NCBI GenBank assembly: GCA_910588535.1
Contig: CAJUOO010000038.1
Coordinates: 1 to 30,660 of the forward strand
Direction of reading: 5' to 3'
Length of the DNA: 30,660 nucleotides
DNA from: an uncultured Lachnospiraceae bacterium
GTDB lineage: Bacteria > Bacillota > Clostridia > Lachnospirales > Lachnospiraceae
In this document: one piece after another, positions 23,915 through 30,660 of the stretch
Layout of the letters: each line of letters opens with the position of its first letter
How positions within the stretch are numbered: the first letter of the stretch is position 1
Made by a program: the position numbers and the translations under genes
The notes under the pieces: model-generated
Databases searched by the model: none
Seen by the model: the letters and a program-made list of their open reading frames with translations, nothing else
What the model was told of the DNA's origin: nothing

Positions 23915-25660
23915 ATGGAAGGAAAGTGGAAAAAATTTTTTTCATATTATAAGCCATACAAAAAATTATTTATAGCAGATATGTTCTTTGCGTGTCTGGG
24001 CGCGGCTGTGACATTGGTTTTGCCATTGATTATCCGCTATATCACAAATGATGTAATATTTCGTGAGGCCAATGAAGCACTGCGCACCATTCTTGTGCTG
24101 GCGGGCATTATGGTTGCGATGATTCTTCTGGAATGTTATTGTAATTTTTTTATTGCCTACTATGGGCATATGATGGGCGCGCGCATGGAATATAATATGA
24201 GAAATGAGATTTTTTCTCATTATCAGAAGCTGTCGTTTAGTTTTTATGACAATCAGAAGGTTGGACAGCTTATGAGCCGCGTCACCAATGATCTGTTTGA
24301 GATAAGTGAGCTATTTCATCATGGCCCTGAGGATATTGTGATCTCTGTGATTAAAATGTTTGGATCACTCACTATTTTGCTTACTGTGAATGTCAAGCTG
24401 GCTCTCGTCGCTTTTGCGATTATTCCGGTGATGATTGTCTATGCTGGCTATTTTAATGTGAAGATGAAGCAGGCATTTAAGAGAAACCGTGCCAGAATCG
24501 CTGATATTAACGCACAGATAGAGGATAATCTGTCGGGCATCCGCGTGGTGAAATCTTTTGCCAACGAAGAGATTGAGATGAAGAAATTCACTCTTGGCAA
24601 TGATCGCTTTCTGGAGAGCAAGAAGGATAGCTACCGCTATATGGGCAGCTACCATGCCGGATTGGGAGCATTTACGACTTTTATCAATATCGCGGTTATT
24701 GTGGCTGGTGCATTGTTTATCACCAGAGATGTGATTCAGGTGACAGATCTGATTACGTTCCTGCTCTATATTAATAATTTTACAGAGCCTGTGAAGAAGT
24801 TAATCAATTTTACTGAGCAGTTTCAGAATGGTGCCTCCGGCTATGAGCGTTTTCTGGAGATTCTTGCCGTTCATCCTGATATTGTGGATAAGCCAGATGC
24901 AAGAGAACTTAGAGAGGTAAAGGGAGATATTGTTTTTGAACATGTGGGGTTTCAATATGAGGACACGCAGGAGGAGGTGCTTGCTGATATTAATCTTCGG
25001 GTGGATGCCGGAAGATATATTGCTCTTGTGGGTTCTTCAGGTGCCGGAAAATCTACTCTATGTAGCTTAATTCCGAGATTCTATGATGTGAGTCACGGTG
25101 TGATTCGCATTGATGGGGTGGATATTCGTGATGTGACACTTAAAAGCCTGCGCGAAAATATCGGGATTGTGCAACAGGACGTTTATCTGTTTGCCGGAAC
25201 GGTGATGGATAATATTCGCTATGGAAAGCCGGATGCCACGGAGGCTGAGATTGTCGCAGCAGCGCAGAATGCAAATGCACATGAATTTATAATGGGCCTT
25301 CCAGAGGGCTATGATACCTATATAGGGCAGCGGGGCATTAAGCTGTCAGGAGGACAGAAGCAAAGATTGTCTATAGCGAGAGTATTTCTCAAGAATCCAC
25401 CTATTCTGATTTTTGATGAGGCGACGTCGGCGCTGGATAATGAGAGTGAGAAAGTAGTGCAGGATTCTTTGGAGAAGCTTGCGAAGAACAGAACCACATT
25501 TGTGATTGCCCACAGGCTTTCCACTATACGAAATGCGGAGAGAATACTAGTGCTTACGGAGGAAGGAATCGCGGAGGAGGGAACACACAGAGAGCTTTTG
25601 GAGAAAAAGGGAATCTATGCTGGGCTTTACCAGATGCAGTTTGCGGAAACAGAAAAATAA
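23915..25660 (+). CDS. ABC exporter, fused membrane and ATPase domains (MsbA/LmrA-like)
   Basis: This 581-residue half-transporter has a six-helix type-1 exporter domain (about 1-310) and an ATPase domain with GSSGAGKST (Walker A), VQQDVYLF (Q-loop), LSGGQKQRLSIAR (signature), ILIFDEATSALD (Walker B) and IAHRLST (H-loop). It probably works as a homodimer. ATG 23915 has GGAGG five bases ahead; an earlier ATG at 23891 overlaps the transpeptidase stop. Substrate (lipid, peptide or drug) is unknown. Confidence 0.95.
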   Translation: MEGKWKKFFSYYKPYKKLFIADMFFACLGAAVTLVLPLIIRYITNDVIFREANEALRTILVLAGIMVAMILLECYCNFFIAYYGHMMGARMEYNMRNEIFSHYQKLSFSFYDNQKVGQLMSRVTNDLFEISELFHHGPEDIVISVIKMFGSLTILLTVNVKLALVAFAIIPVMIVYAGYFNVKMKQAFKRNRARIADINAQIEDNLSGIRVVKSFANEEIEMKKFTLGNDRFLESKKDSYRYMGSYHAGLGAFTTFINIAVIVAGALFITRDVIQVTDLITFLLYINNFTEPVKKLINFTEQFQNGASGYERFLEILAVHPDIVDKPDARELREVKGDIVFEHVGFQYEDTQEEVLADINLRVDAGRYIALVGSSGAGKSTLCSLIPRFYDVSHGVIRIDGVDIRDVTLKSLRENIGIVQQDVYLFAGTVMDNIRYGKPDATEAEIVAAAQNANAHEFIMGLPEGYDTYIGQRGIKLSGGQKQRLSIARVFLKNPPILIFDEATSALDNESEKVVQDSLEKLAKNRTTFVIAHRLSTIRNAERILVLTEEGIAEEGTHRELLEKKGIYAGLYQMQFAETEK

Positions 25661-25702
25661 AATAGTTTACAAATTATTTAGGTAATATTCATAGACAAAG
25701 AG

Positions 25703-25731
25703 TTGAGTTTCTAATGTAGATTTGCTATACT
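25703..25731 (+). promoter_or_regulatory. Promoter for the aminotransferase gene
   Basis: TTGAGT (25703-25708), 17 bases and TATACT (25726-25731) stand 30 bases before ATG 25762. No terminator is obvious after the ABC exporter. Confidence 0.75.
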
Positions 25732-25761
25732 TTATGAAAGTTTTATAGGAGGGTCACTATT

Positions 25762-26943
25762 ATGATAGCAGATAGAATGGTTGGTTTTGTTAAGAACAGC
25801 TCTGCCATTCGTGCCATGTTTGAAGAGGGAAAGCGTCTTGCGGCGATCTATGGCGCGGAGAATGTATATGATTTCAGCTTGGGGAATCCTAATGTCCCAG
25901 CGCCCGCGGAGGTGGAGCGCGCGGTGAAGGCTGTTTTGGAGGAAGAGGATTCTGTCCTTGTACATGGATATATGTGTAATTCCGGCTATGAGGATGTCAG
26001 AGCGGTGATAGCGGATTCTATTAACCGGCGCTTTGACACTAAATTTTCAGAGAGAAATATTATTATGACAGTGGGCGCAGCAGGTGGGATGAATGTGATA
26101 TGCAAAACACTTTTAAATCCCGGCGATGAGGTGGTAGTGTTTGCGCCCTATTTTGGAGAATACCGCGCTTATATAGGGAATTATGACGGGGTTTTGGTAA
26201 CAGTGTCCCCGAATACAGAGACATTTCAGCCAAATCTGGAGGAATTTGAGAAAAAGCTGACAGCGAAAACAAAAGCGGTGATTGTGAATACTCCCAATAA
26301 TCCAACAGGAGTTGTCTATTCGGAGAGCACTATATGTAAGATGGCGGAAATACTTGAGAGAAAACAGAAGGAGTTTCAAACAGATATCTATGTCATCTCA
26401 GATGAGCCGTACAGGGAGCTTGCCTATGATGGAGTAGAGGTGCCCTATCTCACAAAATATTATAAAAATACGATTGTGGGATATTCTTACAGCAAGTCAT
26501 TGTCACTGCCGGGCGAGAGAATCGGGTATCTGGTGATACCAGATGAGGTCGCTGACAGCGAGGATATTTTGGCAGGGGCGAATGTGGCTACCAGAATACT
26601 TGGCTTTGTCAATGCGCCATCCTTACTGCAGCGTGTGGTGGCAAGATGTGTGGATGCAAAATGTAATGTGGCAGCATACAACAGAAACAGGGAGCTTATA
26701 TATAATAGTCTTGTGTCTTATGGATATAGCTGCGTGAAGCCAGAGGGAGCATTTTATCTCTTTGTCAAATCTCCGACAAAGGACGAGAAAATATTTTGCG
26801 AGGCGGCGAAAAAGCATAATATTCTAATGGTGCCGGGCAGTTCCTTTGATTGTCCGGGATATGTGAGGATTGCATATTGTGTCGGATACGACACGATTGT
26901 AAAGGCGCTGCCGGGCTTTCAGGAGCTGATTAAGGAATTTTAG
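25762..26943 (+). CDS. PLP-dependent class I/II aminotransferase
   Basis: This 393-residue cytosolic enzyme has the fold type I features: the substrate/cofactor motif NTPNNPTGVVY, DEPYRELAY and the PLP-binding Lys in YSYSKSLSLPGERIGYL. It resembles aspartate or broad-specificity amino acid aminotransferases. The N-terminus (MIADRMVGFVKNSSAIRAMF) is that of a common Clostridia clade annotated only as aminotransferase. AGGAGGG lies seven bases before the ATG. The preferred amino acid is not deducible. Confidence 0.92.
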   Translation: MIADRMVGFVKNSSAIRAMFEEGKRLAAIYGAENVYDFSLGNPNVPAPAEVERAVKAVLEEEDSVLVHGYMCNSGYEDVRAVIADSINRRFDTKFSERNIIMTVGAAGGMNVICKTLLNPGDEVVVFAPYFGEYRAYIGNYDGVLVTVSPNTETFQPNLEEFEKKLTAKTKAVIVNTPNNPTGVVYSESTICKMAEILERKQKEFQTDIYVISDEPYRELAYDGVEVPYLTKYYKNTIVGYSYSKSLSLPGERIGYLVIPDEVADSEDILAGANVATRILGFVNAPSLLQRVVARCVDAKCNVAAYNRNRELIYNSLVSYGYSCVKPEGAFYLFVKSPTKDEKIFCEAAKKHNILMVPGSSFDCPGYVRIAYCVGYDTIVKALPGFQELIKEF

Positions 26944-26980
26944 ATAAGAGAGCTTATACAGGAAAGGCGTGGGTATAAAG

Positions 26981-28057
26981 ATGAGAGCATGGGAAAAAAA
27001 TATTAGGCAGGTAGTTCCATATACACCGGGAGAGCAGCCAAAGTTGTCAGATGTGATTAAGCTGAATACAAATGAGAATCCATATCCACCTGCCCCGGCG
27101 GTTGAGGAGGCGTGGAAGAGCATGGATATCTCAGCACTTCGACTGTATCCCGATCCAAAGGCAGAGGCATTGGTGGGAGCGATCGCCAGCTATTATGGGC
27201 TTTCTGAGGATCAGGTGTTTGTGGGAGTTGGATCGGATGATGTGCTTGGCATGGCATTTTTAACTTTTTTTCATTCGGACAAGCCAATACTTTTTCCTGA
27301 TATTACATATTCCTTCTATGATGTGTGGGCAGATCTGTTTCGGATACCATATGAGACACCAGAACTGGATCAGAATTTTTGCATCCGTGCAAGGGATTAT
27401 GATAAGGAGAATGGTGGTGTGATATTTCCTAATCCTAATGCTCCCACAGGGGAGGCGGTGGAGCTTTCTTTTATAGAGGATGTACTTTTGCACAATCAGG
27501 ATGTGGTGGTGATAGTGGATGAGGCATATGTGGACTTTGGAACGCAATCAGCGCTGCCCTTGATAGAAAAATATGAGAATCTTCTGGTGGTGCAGACCTT
27601 TTCAAAATCCCGCTCGCTCGCCGGTCTGCGAATTGGATATGCGATGGGAAATCAAAGGCTGATTCAGGCACTTAATCATGTGAAATATGCCTATAATTCC
27701 TACACGATGAATATGCCCTCTATAATGCTTGGTGTAAAGGCGATAGAGGACAGAGAATATTTTGAGGATATTACGGCAAGGATTATAGCGACAAGAGAGT
27801 ACACAAAGGAAGAATTTAGAAAGCTGGGCTTTGCGTTCGGGGATTCAAGAGCAAATTTCTTATTTGTGACACATCCCAAGTATACGGCGGAGGAGATCTT
27901 TGAATATCTTAAGGGAGAGAAGATCTATGTGCGACATTTTAACAGCAAGAGGATTAAGAATTATCTGCGTGTGACAATTGGTACAAGGGAACAGATGGAA
28001 GCGGTATTTGCGGCGTTAAGGACATGGATAAGTAGCAAAGAAATGAGGACAGATTAG
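26981..28057 (+). CDS. hisC: Histidinol-phosphate aminotransferase-like PLP enzyme
   Basis: This 358-residue protein has the HisC N-terminus (RQVVPYTPGE, KLNTNENPYPP), NPNAPTG, DEAYVDFG and the PLP Lys in QTFSKSRSLAGLRIGYAMG. In histidine synthesis HisC converts imidazole acetol phosphate to histidinol phosphate. No other his genes are nearby, so it could be a stand-alone HisC or a related aromatic aminotransferase. ATG 26981 fits the family start; GTG 26969 is too close to the nearest purine-rich site. It follows the previous aminotransferase by under 40 bases and ends one base before the next gene. Confidence 0.88.
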   Translation: MRAWEKNIRQVVPYTPGEQPKLSDVIKLNTNENPYPPAPAVEEAWKSMDISALRLYPDPKAEALVGAIASYYGLSEDQVFVGVGSDDVLGMAFLTFFHSDKPILFPDITYSFYDVWADLFRIPYETPELDQNFCIRARDYDKENGGVIFPNPNAPTGEAVELSFIEDVLLHNQDVVVIVDEAYVDFGTQSALPLIEKYENLLVVQTFSKSRSLAGLRIGYAMGNQRLIQALNHVKYAYNSYTMNMPSIMLGVKAIEDREYFEDITARIIATREYTKEEFRKLGFAFGDSRANFLFVTHPKYTAEEIFEYLKGEKIYVRHFNSKRIKNYLRVTIGTREQMEAVFAALRTWISSKEMRTD

Positions 28058-28058
28058 A

Positions 28059-28934
28059 ATGAGATATGTGATGGATATTATTCGCGGTGTGCTTATAGGC
28101 ATAGCCAATGTCATACCGGGTGTGAGTGGAGGAACGATGGCAGTTTCCTTGGGAGTATATGACAGACTGATCTCCTCTTTGACAGGATTGTTCAAAAATT
28201 GGAAGAAAAGTCTTAGCACATTGGTGCCTCTGGCTGTCGGGATGGTACTGGGAATTGTCGGCTTTGCATTTTTGATTGAGTATTTATTTGCAAGATTTCC
28301 TCTGGCGACTGCCCTTACCTTTATTGGATTAATTTTGGGCGGGCTTCCAATATTGATAAAATCTCTAAAAAAGGAGATTGATAAAAAGGAGGGCAGCATC
28401 AGAGCTGGGCATATTATCGCATTTCTGGCACTTTTTGCATTTGGCATAGTGATGTCCTTGATGGGCGGAGAGGGAACGGCAGTAAATCTGGCTCAGATTA
28501 ATGTAGTCGGGGTTTTGCTATTGTTTGTGATGGGAGTGATCGCCTCCGCCACAATGGTTATACCGGGCGTGAGTGGATCGATGGTTTTGATGATTCTGGG
28601 ATATTATAATTCCATTATCAGTGAGATCACGGCTTTTATCTCAGCGCTGAAGGATTTTGATATGGCGGGACTGTGGCATGGCGTGATGGTTCTTATGCCA
28701 TTTGGCATTGGTGTGTTGATCGGTATCTTTCTAATTGCAAAATTAATAGAATTTTTATTTGAGCGCTACGCGGCATTGACCTACAGTGCGATACTTGGGT
28801 TAATTATCTCCTCTCCTTTTGCCATTTTTATTAATATAGGCGCAGTGCAGCTAAGAATAGTAGAGCTGTTGATCGGCGTGATTCTGTTGGCTGCAGGAGG
28901 ATTTCTTACATGGAAAGTCGGAGATGAAAGATAA
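28059..28934 (+). CDS. DUF368 membrane protein, probable undecaprenyl-phosphate translocase (PopT-like)
   Basis: This 291-residue polytopic membrane protein has the two DUF368 repeat signatures: ANVIPGVSGGTMAVSLGVYD near the start and TMVIPGVSGSMVLMILGYY in the middle, which give an inverted-repeat fold. DUF368 proteins (PopT) have been shown in other bacteria to recycle the C55-P lipid carrier for wall synthesis, and the same role is inferred here. Only one base separates it from the hisC stop, so they are co-transcribed. Confidence 0.9.
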   Translation: MRYVMDIIRGVLIGIANVIPGVSGGTMAVSLGVYDRLISSLTGLFKNWKKSLSTLVPLAVGMVLGIVGFAFLIEYLFARFPLATALTFIGLILGGLPILIKSLKKEIDKKEGSIRAGHIIAFLALFAFGIVMSLMGGEGTAVNLAQINVVGVLLLFVMGVIASATMVIPGVSGSMVLMILGYYNSIISEITAFISALKDFDMAGLWHGVMVLMPFGIGVLIGIFLIAKLIEFLFERYAALTYSAILGLIISSPFAIFINIGAVQLRIVELLIGVILLAAGGFLTWKVGDER

Positions 28935-28983
28935 CAGCTTTTGTGGCATAGGATAAGGGACGCTATAAGAAGGAAGTGGTGGT

Positions 28984-30123
28984 TTGGAAGAGAAGGTATG
29001 GGTTATCTATCTTAAGAAATATGTGAAAATCTTTTTAAATATGGGAATCAGTCTGGTGGGAATTTTTCTGGTTGTATGGCTGGGACCGAAGCTTTTGAGA
29101 TTTTTTATGCCATTTGTTATCGGCTGGCTGATCGCCTTGATTGCAAATCCACTGGTGCGTTTTTTGGAAAAACGGCTTAAGATAGTGAGAAAGCATAGTT
29201 CAGCAGTGATTGTGATAGGTGTTTTGGCTGCAGTTATTATTGGATGTTATTTTATAATAGCCAGATTTACGACAGAATCCATTCGGTTTATCAAGGATCT
29301 GCCAGATCTGTACTATGATTTGGAGGCAGAGATTCGCCTGATGATGGAAAATCTGTCGAATGTATTTCAGTTTCTGCCTGTAAAAGTGCAGGAGACATTA
29401 AGTAATCTTGGAAATAACGTTAGTGAGTTTATGGGAGAATTCATTCAGAGCATTGGTGTGCCCACAATGGAGGCAGCAGGAAATGTGGCAAAGAATATTC
29501 CCAATATTTTAATTCAGATTATAGTGACAGTGCTCTCTTCCTACTTCTTTATCGCGGATAGAGACAAGCTGATGGAAAGATTTCATAAATTTATTCCACA
29601 GTCCATCAGTCGAGGCATCGATCTTATTAGTGACCAATTTAGACAGGTTGTGGGAGGGTATTTTAAGGCGCAGTTTCGAATTATGGGTGTTGTGGCGGCG
29701 ATTCTGCTTGTAGGATTTCTAATTCTTCGAGTGGATTATGCTGTTTTGCTTGCCTGCCTCATTGCATTTCTTGATTTTCTTCCATTCTTTGGAACGGGAA
29801 CGGCACTGATACCGTGGGCGGCGGTAAAGTTGTTTGCGGGGGAATATGAGGTTGCGATTGGGCTTGCCATTATCTATTTAATAAGCCAGCTTGTGCGTCA
29901 GATTATACAGCCCAAAATTGTGGGAGACAGCATGGGATTAAACCCACTGCTCACACTGACCTTTATGTATATTGGCTTTAAGGTGCAGGGAGTGGCAGGA
30001 ATGATACTTGCCGTGCCGATAGGACTTGTTGTGATGAAGCTTTTTGAGGTTGGGGCGTTTGATGATATAATTTACGGAGTGAAAGAAATAGCAAAGGATA
30101 TTAATACATTCCGAAGAAGCTGA
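28984..30123 (+). CDS. AI-2E-family / YtvI-like membrane protein
   Basis: This 379-residue protein has about eight hydrophobic segments. The C-terminal core RQIIQPKIVGDSMGLNPLLTL and GVAGMILAVPIGLV is typical of the AI-2E/PerM family, and the overall form resembles the sporulation membrane protein YtvI. The start is a TTG at 28984 with AGGAAG seven bases ahead; no ATG is available before the first membrane segment. The family includes transporters of varied substrates, so export of AI-2 should not be assumed. It is the last gene before the terminator. Confidence 0.88.
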   Translation: MEEKVWVIYLKKYVKIFLNMGISLVGIFLVVWLGPKLLRFFMPFVIGWLIALIANPLVRFLEKRLKIVRKHSSAVIVIGVLAAVIIGCYFIIARFTTESIRFIKDLPDLYYDLEAEIRLMMENLSNVFQFLPVKVQETLSNLGNNVSEFMGEFIQSIGVPTMEAAGNVAKNIPNILIQIIVTVLSSYFFIADRDKLMERFHKFIPQSISRGIDLISDQFRQVVGGYFKAQFRIMGVVAAILLVGFLILRVDYAVLLACLIAFLDFLPFFGTGTALIPWAAVKLFAGEYEVAIGLAIIYLISQLVRQIIQPKIVGDSMGLNPLLTLTFMYIGFKVQGVAGMILAVPIGLVVMKLFEVGAFDDIIYGVKEIAKDINTFRRS

Positions 30124-30151
30124 GAAAATAAGATAAAAAATATAGTATTAT

Positions 30152-30208
30152 AAAAAGCAGGTTAAAAAGGATAGAATACATGCTCTGTCATTTTTAATCT
30201 GCTTTTTT
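30152..30208. terminator. Bidirectional terminator
   Basis: Positions 30152-30168 (AAAAAGCAGGTTAAAAA) pair with 30191-30207 (TTTTTAATCTGCTTTTT) with one G.U pair around a 22-base loop. A-rich and T-rich flanks allow use on either strand. It ends the exporter-to-YtvI gene run. Confidence 0.85.
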
Positions 30209-30310
30209 GAATGTAATAGTAGTGACTGGAAATATGAATTTTGTCCAAAACAGATAAGCATAACTTCTTGTAAGATGAAATTTCTTTTGCCGTTTTCGGA
30301 AACGGTCCGT

Positions 30311-30447
30311 ATAGCCCGTCTGCTGTTTTTCTCCGTCACCCCGCTCTCGCTTAGTGAAAAACGTAACGGATACTAAGCTCGTGAAAAACCTCGCTAAGTA
30401 CCGACGTTTTTCAATAGGTTCCTTGAGGAAAACAGCGGACGGGCTAT
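30311..30447 (-). repeat. Structured repeat element, copy 2 (inverted)
   Basis: The outer stem is 30311-30329 against 30429-30447: 19 bp with a single mismatch that can be G.U. Read on the minus strand, the core matches copy 1, including an exact 23-base block at 30405-30427 and the block at the GNRA hairpin (CACTAAGC, loop GAGA, GCGGGGTG). The outer stem sequence differs from copy 1 yet still pairs, and inner helices show compensatory changes. It lies in a 537-base gene-free stretch. Nothing else is evident at 30448-30610 except AT-rich DNA. Confidence 0.85.
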
Positions 30448-30610
30448 ACTGCTTTATTGAATCGTTCTTCTTCATATACTTGCAGCTTTGTATTTATTAT
30501 ACTTTCTTTTGTATTCATAGAGCATCAAATTCTTTTTAAGGAGATAAGAAACGCAATTTATCAATTTAATATAAATAAAACAACAACGTGTTTTGCCTAA
30601 CTGATAAAAC

Positions 30611-30660
30611 AGCCCGGCGAACTGCCTGTGGTCCTCAAGGAACCTATTGAAAAACGCCGG
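30611..30660 (+). repeat. Structured repeat element, copy 3 (truncated by window end)
   Basis: Positions 30622-30660 match 1-39 of copy 1 with one difference (position 12). The 5' extension AGCCCGGCGA (30611-30620) is complementary to the 3' extension of copy 1 at about 121-130, showing that the intact outer stem of this subtype is about 25 bp. Confidence 0.8.

Noticed and set aside
28984..30123. AI-2 export as the specific role of the last gene
   Set aside because: The AI-2E family name covers diverse transporters, and this one looks closer to YtvI; no LuxS or quorum genes are nearby.
30148..30539. Short open frames over the terminator and copy 2
   Set aside because: They run through inverted-repeat DNA, have no RBS and look like no known protein.
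1..30660. Circular replicon or phage with terminal repeats
   Set aside because: The 39-base end match has an internal mismatch and belongs to a repeat also found inverted at 30311-30447; the genes are chromosomal and no replication or phage genes are present.

Overview
The window looks like a chromosomal segment from a gut Lachnospiraceae-type Firmicute (Roseburia / Agathobacter / Coprococcus-like). The reasons are moderate to low GC, strong AGGAGG-type ribosome sites, a maltodextrin locus without its own ATPase, sporulation-type genes (a PdaB-like deacetylase, a YtvI-like membrane protein), and cytosolic hybrid kinase and HD-type signalling genes. Genus assignment is inference. No tRNA, rRNA, phage, IS transposase or CRISPR array was seen.

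Layout. 1-130: a structured repeat element (copy 1). 231-2074, minus strand: a PdaB-like polysaccharide deacetylase and a LacI-family regulator. 2075-2482: a divergent control region with an inverted repeat, scattered half-sites and a promoter. 2483-13752, plus strand: one long maltodextrin/alpha-glucan operon. It starts with an in-frame fusion of a truncated MalE-like binding protein to MalF, then has malG, pulA (pullulanase), malQ, a GH133 debranching enzyme, a HAD hydrolase and a GH31 alpha-glucosidase, and it closes with a terminator. Imported maltodextrins would be debranched, rearranged and hydrolysed in the cytosol; the ATPase is not encoded here.

13868-16100: a two-gene metallochaperone-type operon. 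The first gene is a CobW/COG0523 GTPase with a very His-rich insert. The second is a degenerate paralogue fused to a domain resembling the C-terminus of TIGR03943/YcgQ proteins. 16103-17663, minus strand: a compact operon of a secreted His/Cys/Asp repeat protein, an ECF sigma factor and an RsgI-like membrane anti-sigma factor with a His-rich tail. 17828-21389: a soluble hybrid histidine kinase with a dead receiver plus a live receiver, followed by an HD-GYP-like protein. 21447-21869: a Fur-family regulator. Metal handling or sensing is a plausible theme for 13.8-21.9 kb, but this is inference.

21924-30123, plus strand: a lytic transglycosylase, an L,D-transpeptidase, an ABC exporter, two PLP aminotransferases (the second HisC-like), a DUF368 lipid-carrier translocase and a YtvI/AI-2E-family membrane protein. 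Most are cell-envelope or housekeeping genes. 30124-30660 holds a bidirectional terminator, an inverted copy of the structured repeat (copy 2) and the start of a third copy at the window edge.

The most unusual items are: the repeat family, whose copies differ in sequence but keep their base pairing (compensatory changes in several helices and a GNRA-to-GNRA loop change); the sigma/anti-sigma/secreted repeat-protein operon; the MalE'-MalF fusion; and the GTPase-YcgQ-like fusion beside a His-rich CobW protein.
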